Part shown: piece by piece, positions 20,373 through 20,540 of the stretch | Layout: every line of letters begins with the position of its first letter | Position numbering within the stretch: the first letter of the stretch is position 1 | Assembly (NCBI GenBank): GCA_964638005.1 | Contig: CAZWXS010000041.1 | Span: forward strand, 1 to 20,540 | From: JAAYYM01 sp964638005 | GTDB taxonomy: Bacteria; Bacillota; Clostridia; Lachnospirales; Lachnospiraceae | Reading direction: 5' to 3' | DNA: 20,540 nt | Translations under genes and position numbers: made by a program | The notes under the pieces: generated by a model | Seen by the model: only the letters and a program-made list of their open reading frames with translations | What the model was told of the DNA's origin: nothing | Database searches by the model: none

Positions 20373-20540
20373 AGAAAATTGTGTCACGGTAGGTAAGATT
20401 TACAATGGTTTACCTACCTATGGAGAGAAAATCGTGTTACGGTAGGTATAATTCGTACGGACTACCTACTTATGAAGAGAAAATCGTACAACAGTAGGTA
20501 AAATTTGCAGCGGACTACCTACTTATGAAAAGAAAATCGT
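20373..20540. repeat. Tandem array of about 52-bp hairpin units, continuing past the window end
   Basis: Three full units and the start of a fourth lie in tandem. Each has GAGAAAATCGT-like sequence, then GTAGGTA, a 14-15 nt loop, TACCTAC and an ACTTATGAA-like junction. GTAGGTA starts at 20389, 20442 and 20494 (periods 53 and 52); TACCTAC starts at 20411, 20463 and 20516. In the first unit the arms extend to 9 bp (GGTAGGTAA with TTACCTACC). Loops differ between units while the arms are invariant. Stop codons and periods that are not multiples of three argue against a continuous coding repeat. The function is unknown. Confidence 0.85.

Noticed and set aside
20373..20540. CRISPR array
   Set aside because: Conserved parts are palindromic arms separated by short variable loops within 52/53-bp units. 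There are no identical 25-37-bp repeats with unrelated spacers, and no cas gene is visible.

Overview
The window looks like the chromosome of an anaerobic, Gram-positive gut or rumen Firmicute, most likely a member of the Lachnospiraceae. The grounds are strong AGGAGG-type ribosome binding sites, low-to-moderate GC, a rubrerythrin, a lipoprotein-type sugar-binding protein, and a short two-gene SufC/SufB-like Fe-S assembly operon. The genus cannot be fixed from sequence alone. I see no rRNA, tRNA, transposase, integrase or CRISPR array.

Layout. (1) Positions 1-1750: an AraC-type regulator that has lost its DNA-binding half runs leftward, divergent from an aldo/keto reductase of the YghZ/Gpr type. 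(2) 2004-4793: rubrerythrin, a membrane-anchored S11 D,D-carboxypeptidase-like protein and an HD-domain phosphohydrolase of the YfbR/HDDC2 type, closed by a strong terminator shared with the next, convergent gene. (3) 4806-11445: an alpha-galactoside (raffinose/melibiose type) utilisation locus. It has a divergent AraC/MsmR-like regulator, a sugar-binding lipoprotein, two CUT1 permeases and a GH36 alpha-galactosidase. It has no ATPase gene, so a shared MsmX/MsmK-type ATPase elsewhere is implied. The regulator-operon gap carries a cluster of repeated GAAATSAC half-sites, and a strong hairpin separates the binding-protein gene from the permeases. (4) 11869-13068: a membrane HD-GYP protein whose extracellular part resembles a family 2 carbohydrate-binding module. 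This is the most striking protein in the window. (5) 13221-14893: a two-gene SufC-SufB-like (SMS-type) Fe-S cluster assembly operon, with a perfect 24-bp dyad on its -10 element. (6) 14958-17714: an MFS exporter on the minus strand, divergent from a CofE (F420-0:glutamate ligase)-like protein of unusual length. (7) 17892-20199: a dGTPase-family protein and a TraX-family membrane protein, with a small duplication of the dgt 3' end between them. (8) 20200-20540: a gene-free stretch ending in a tandem array of about 52-bp hairpin units that runs off the window.

How the parts work together. The alpha-galactoside cluster is a self-contained import-and-cleavage unit: the lipoprotein captures the oligosaccharide, the two permeases import it, GH36 releases galactose, and the AraC protein probably activates transcription. 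The HD-GYP protein next to it could connect polysaccharide contact outside the cell to cyclic-dinucleotide turnover inside, though its HDxGK lysine is replaced. The remaining genes are housekeeping or stress functions (peroxide defence, Fe-S assembly, nucleotide pool control, cell wall trimming, efflux).

The most notable items are the CBM2-like/HD-GYP fusion, the terminal hairpin-repeat array, the operator-like arrays before the sugar and suf operons, and the truncated regulator at the left edge.
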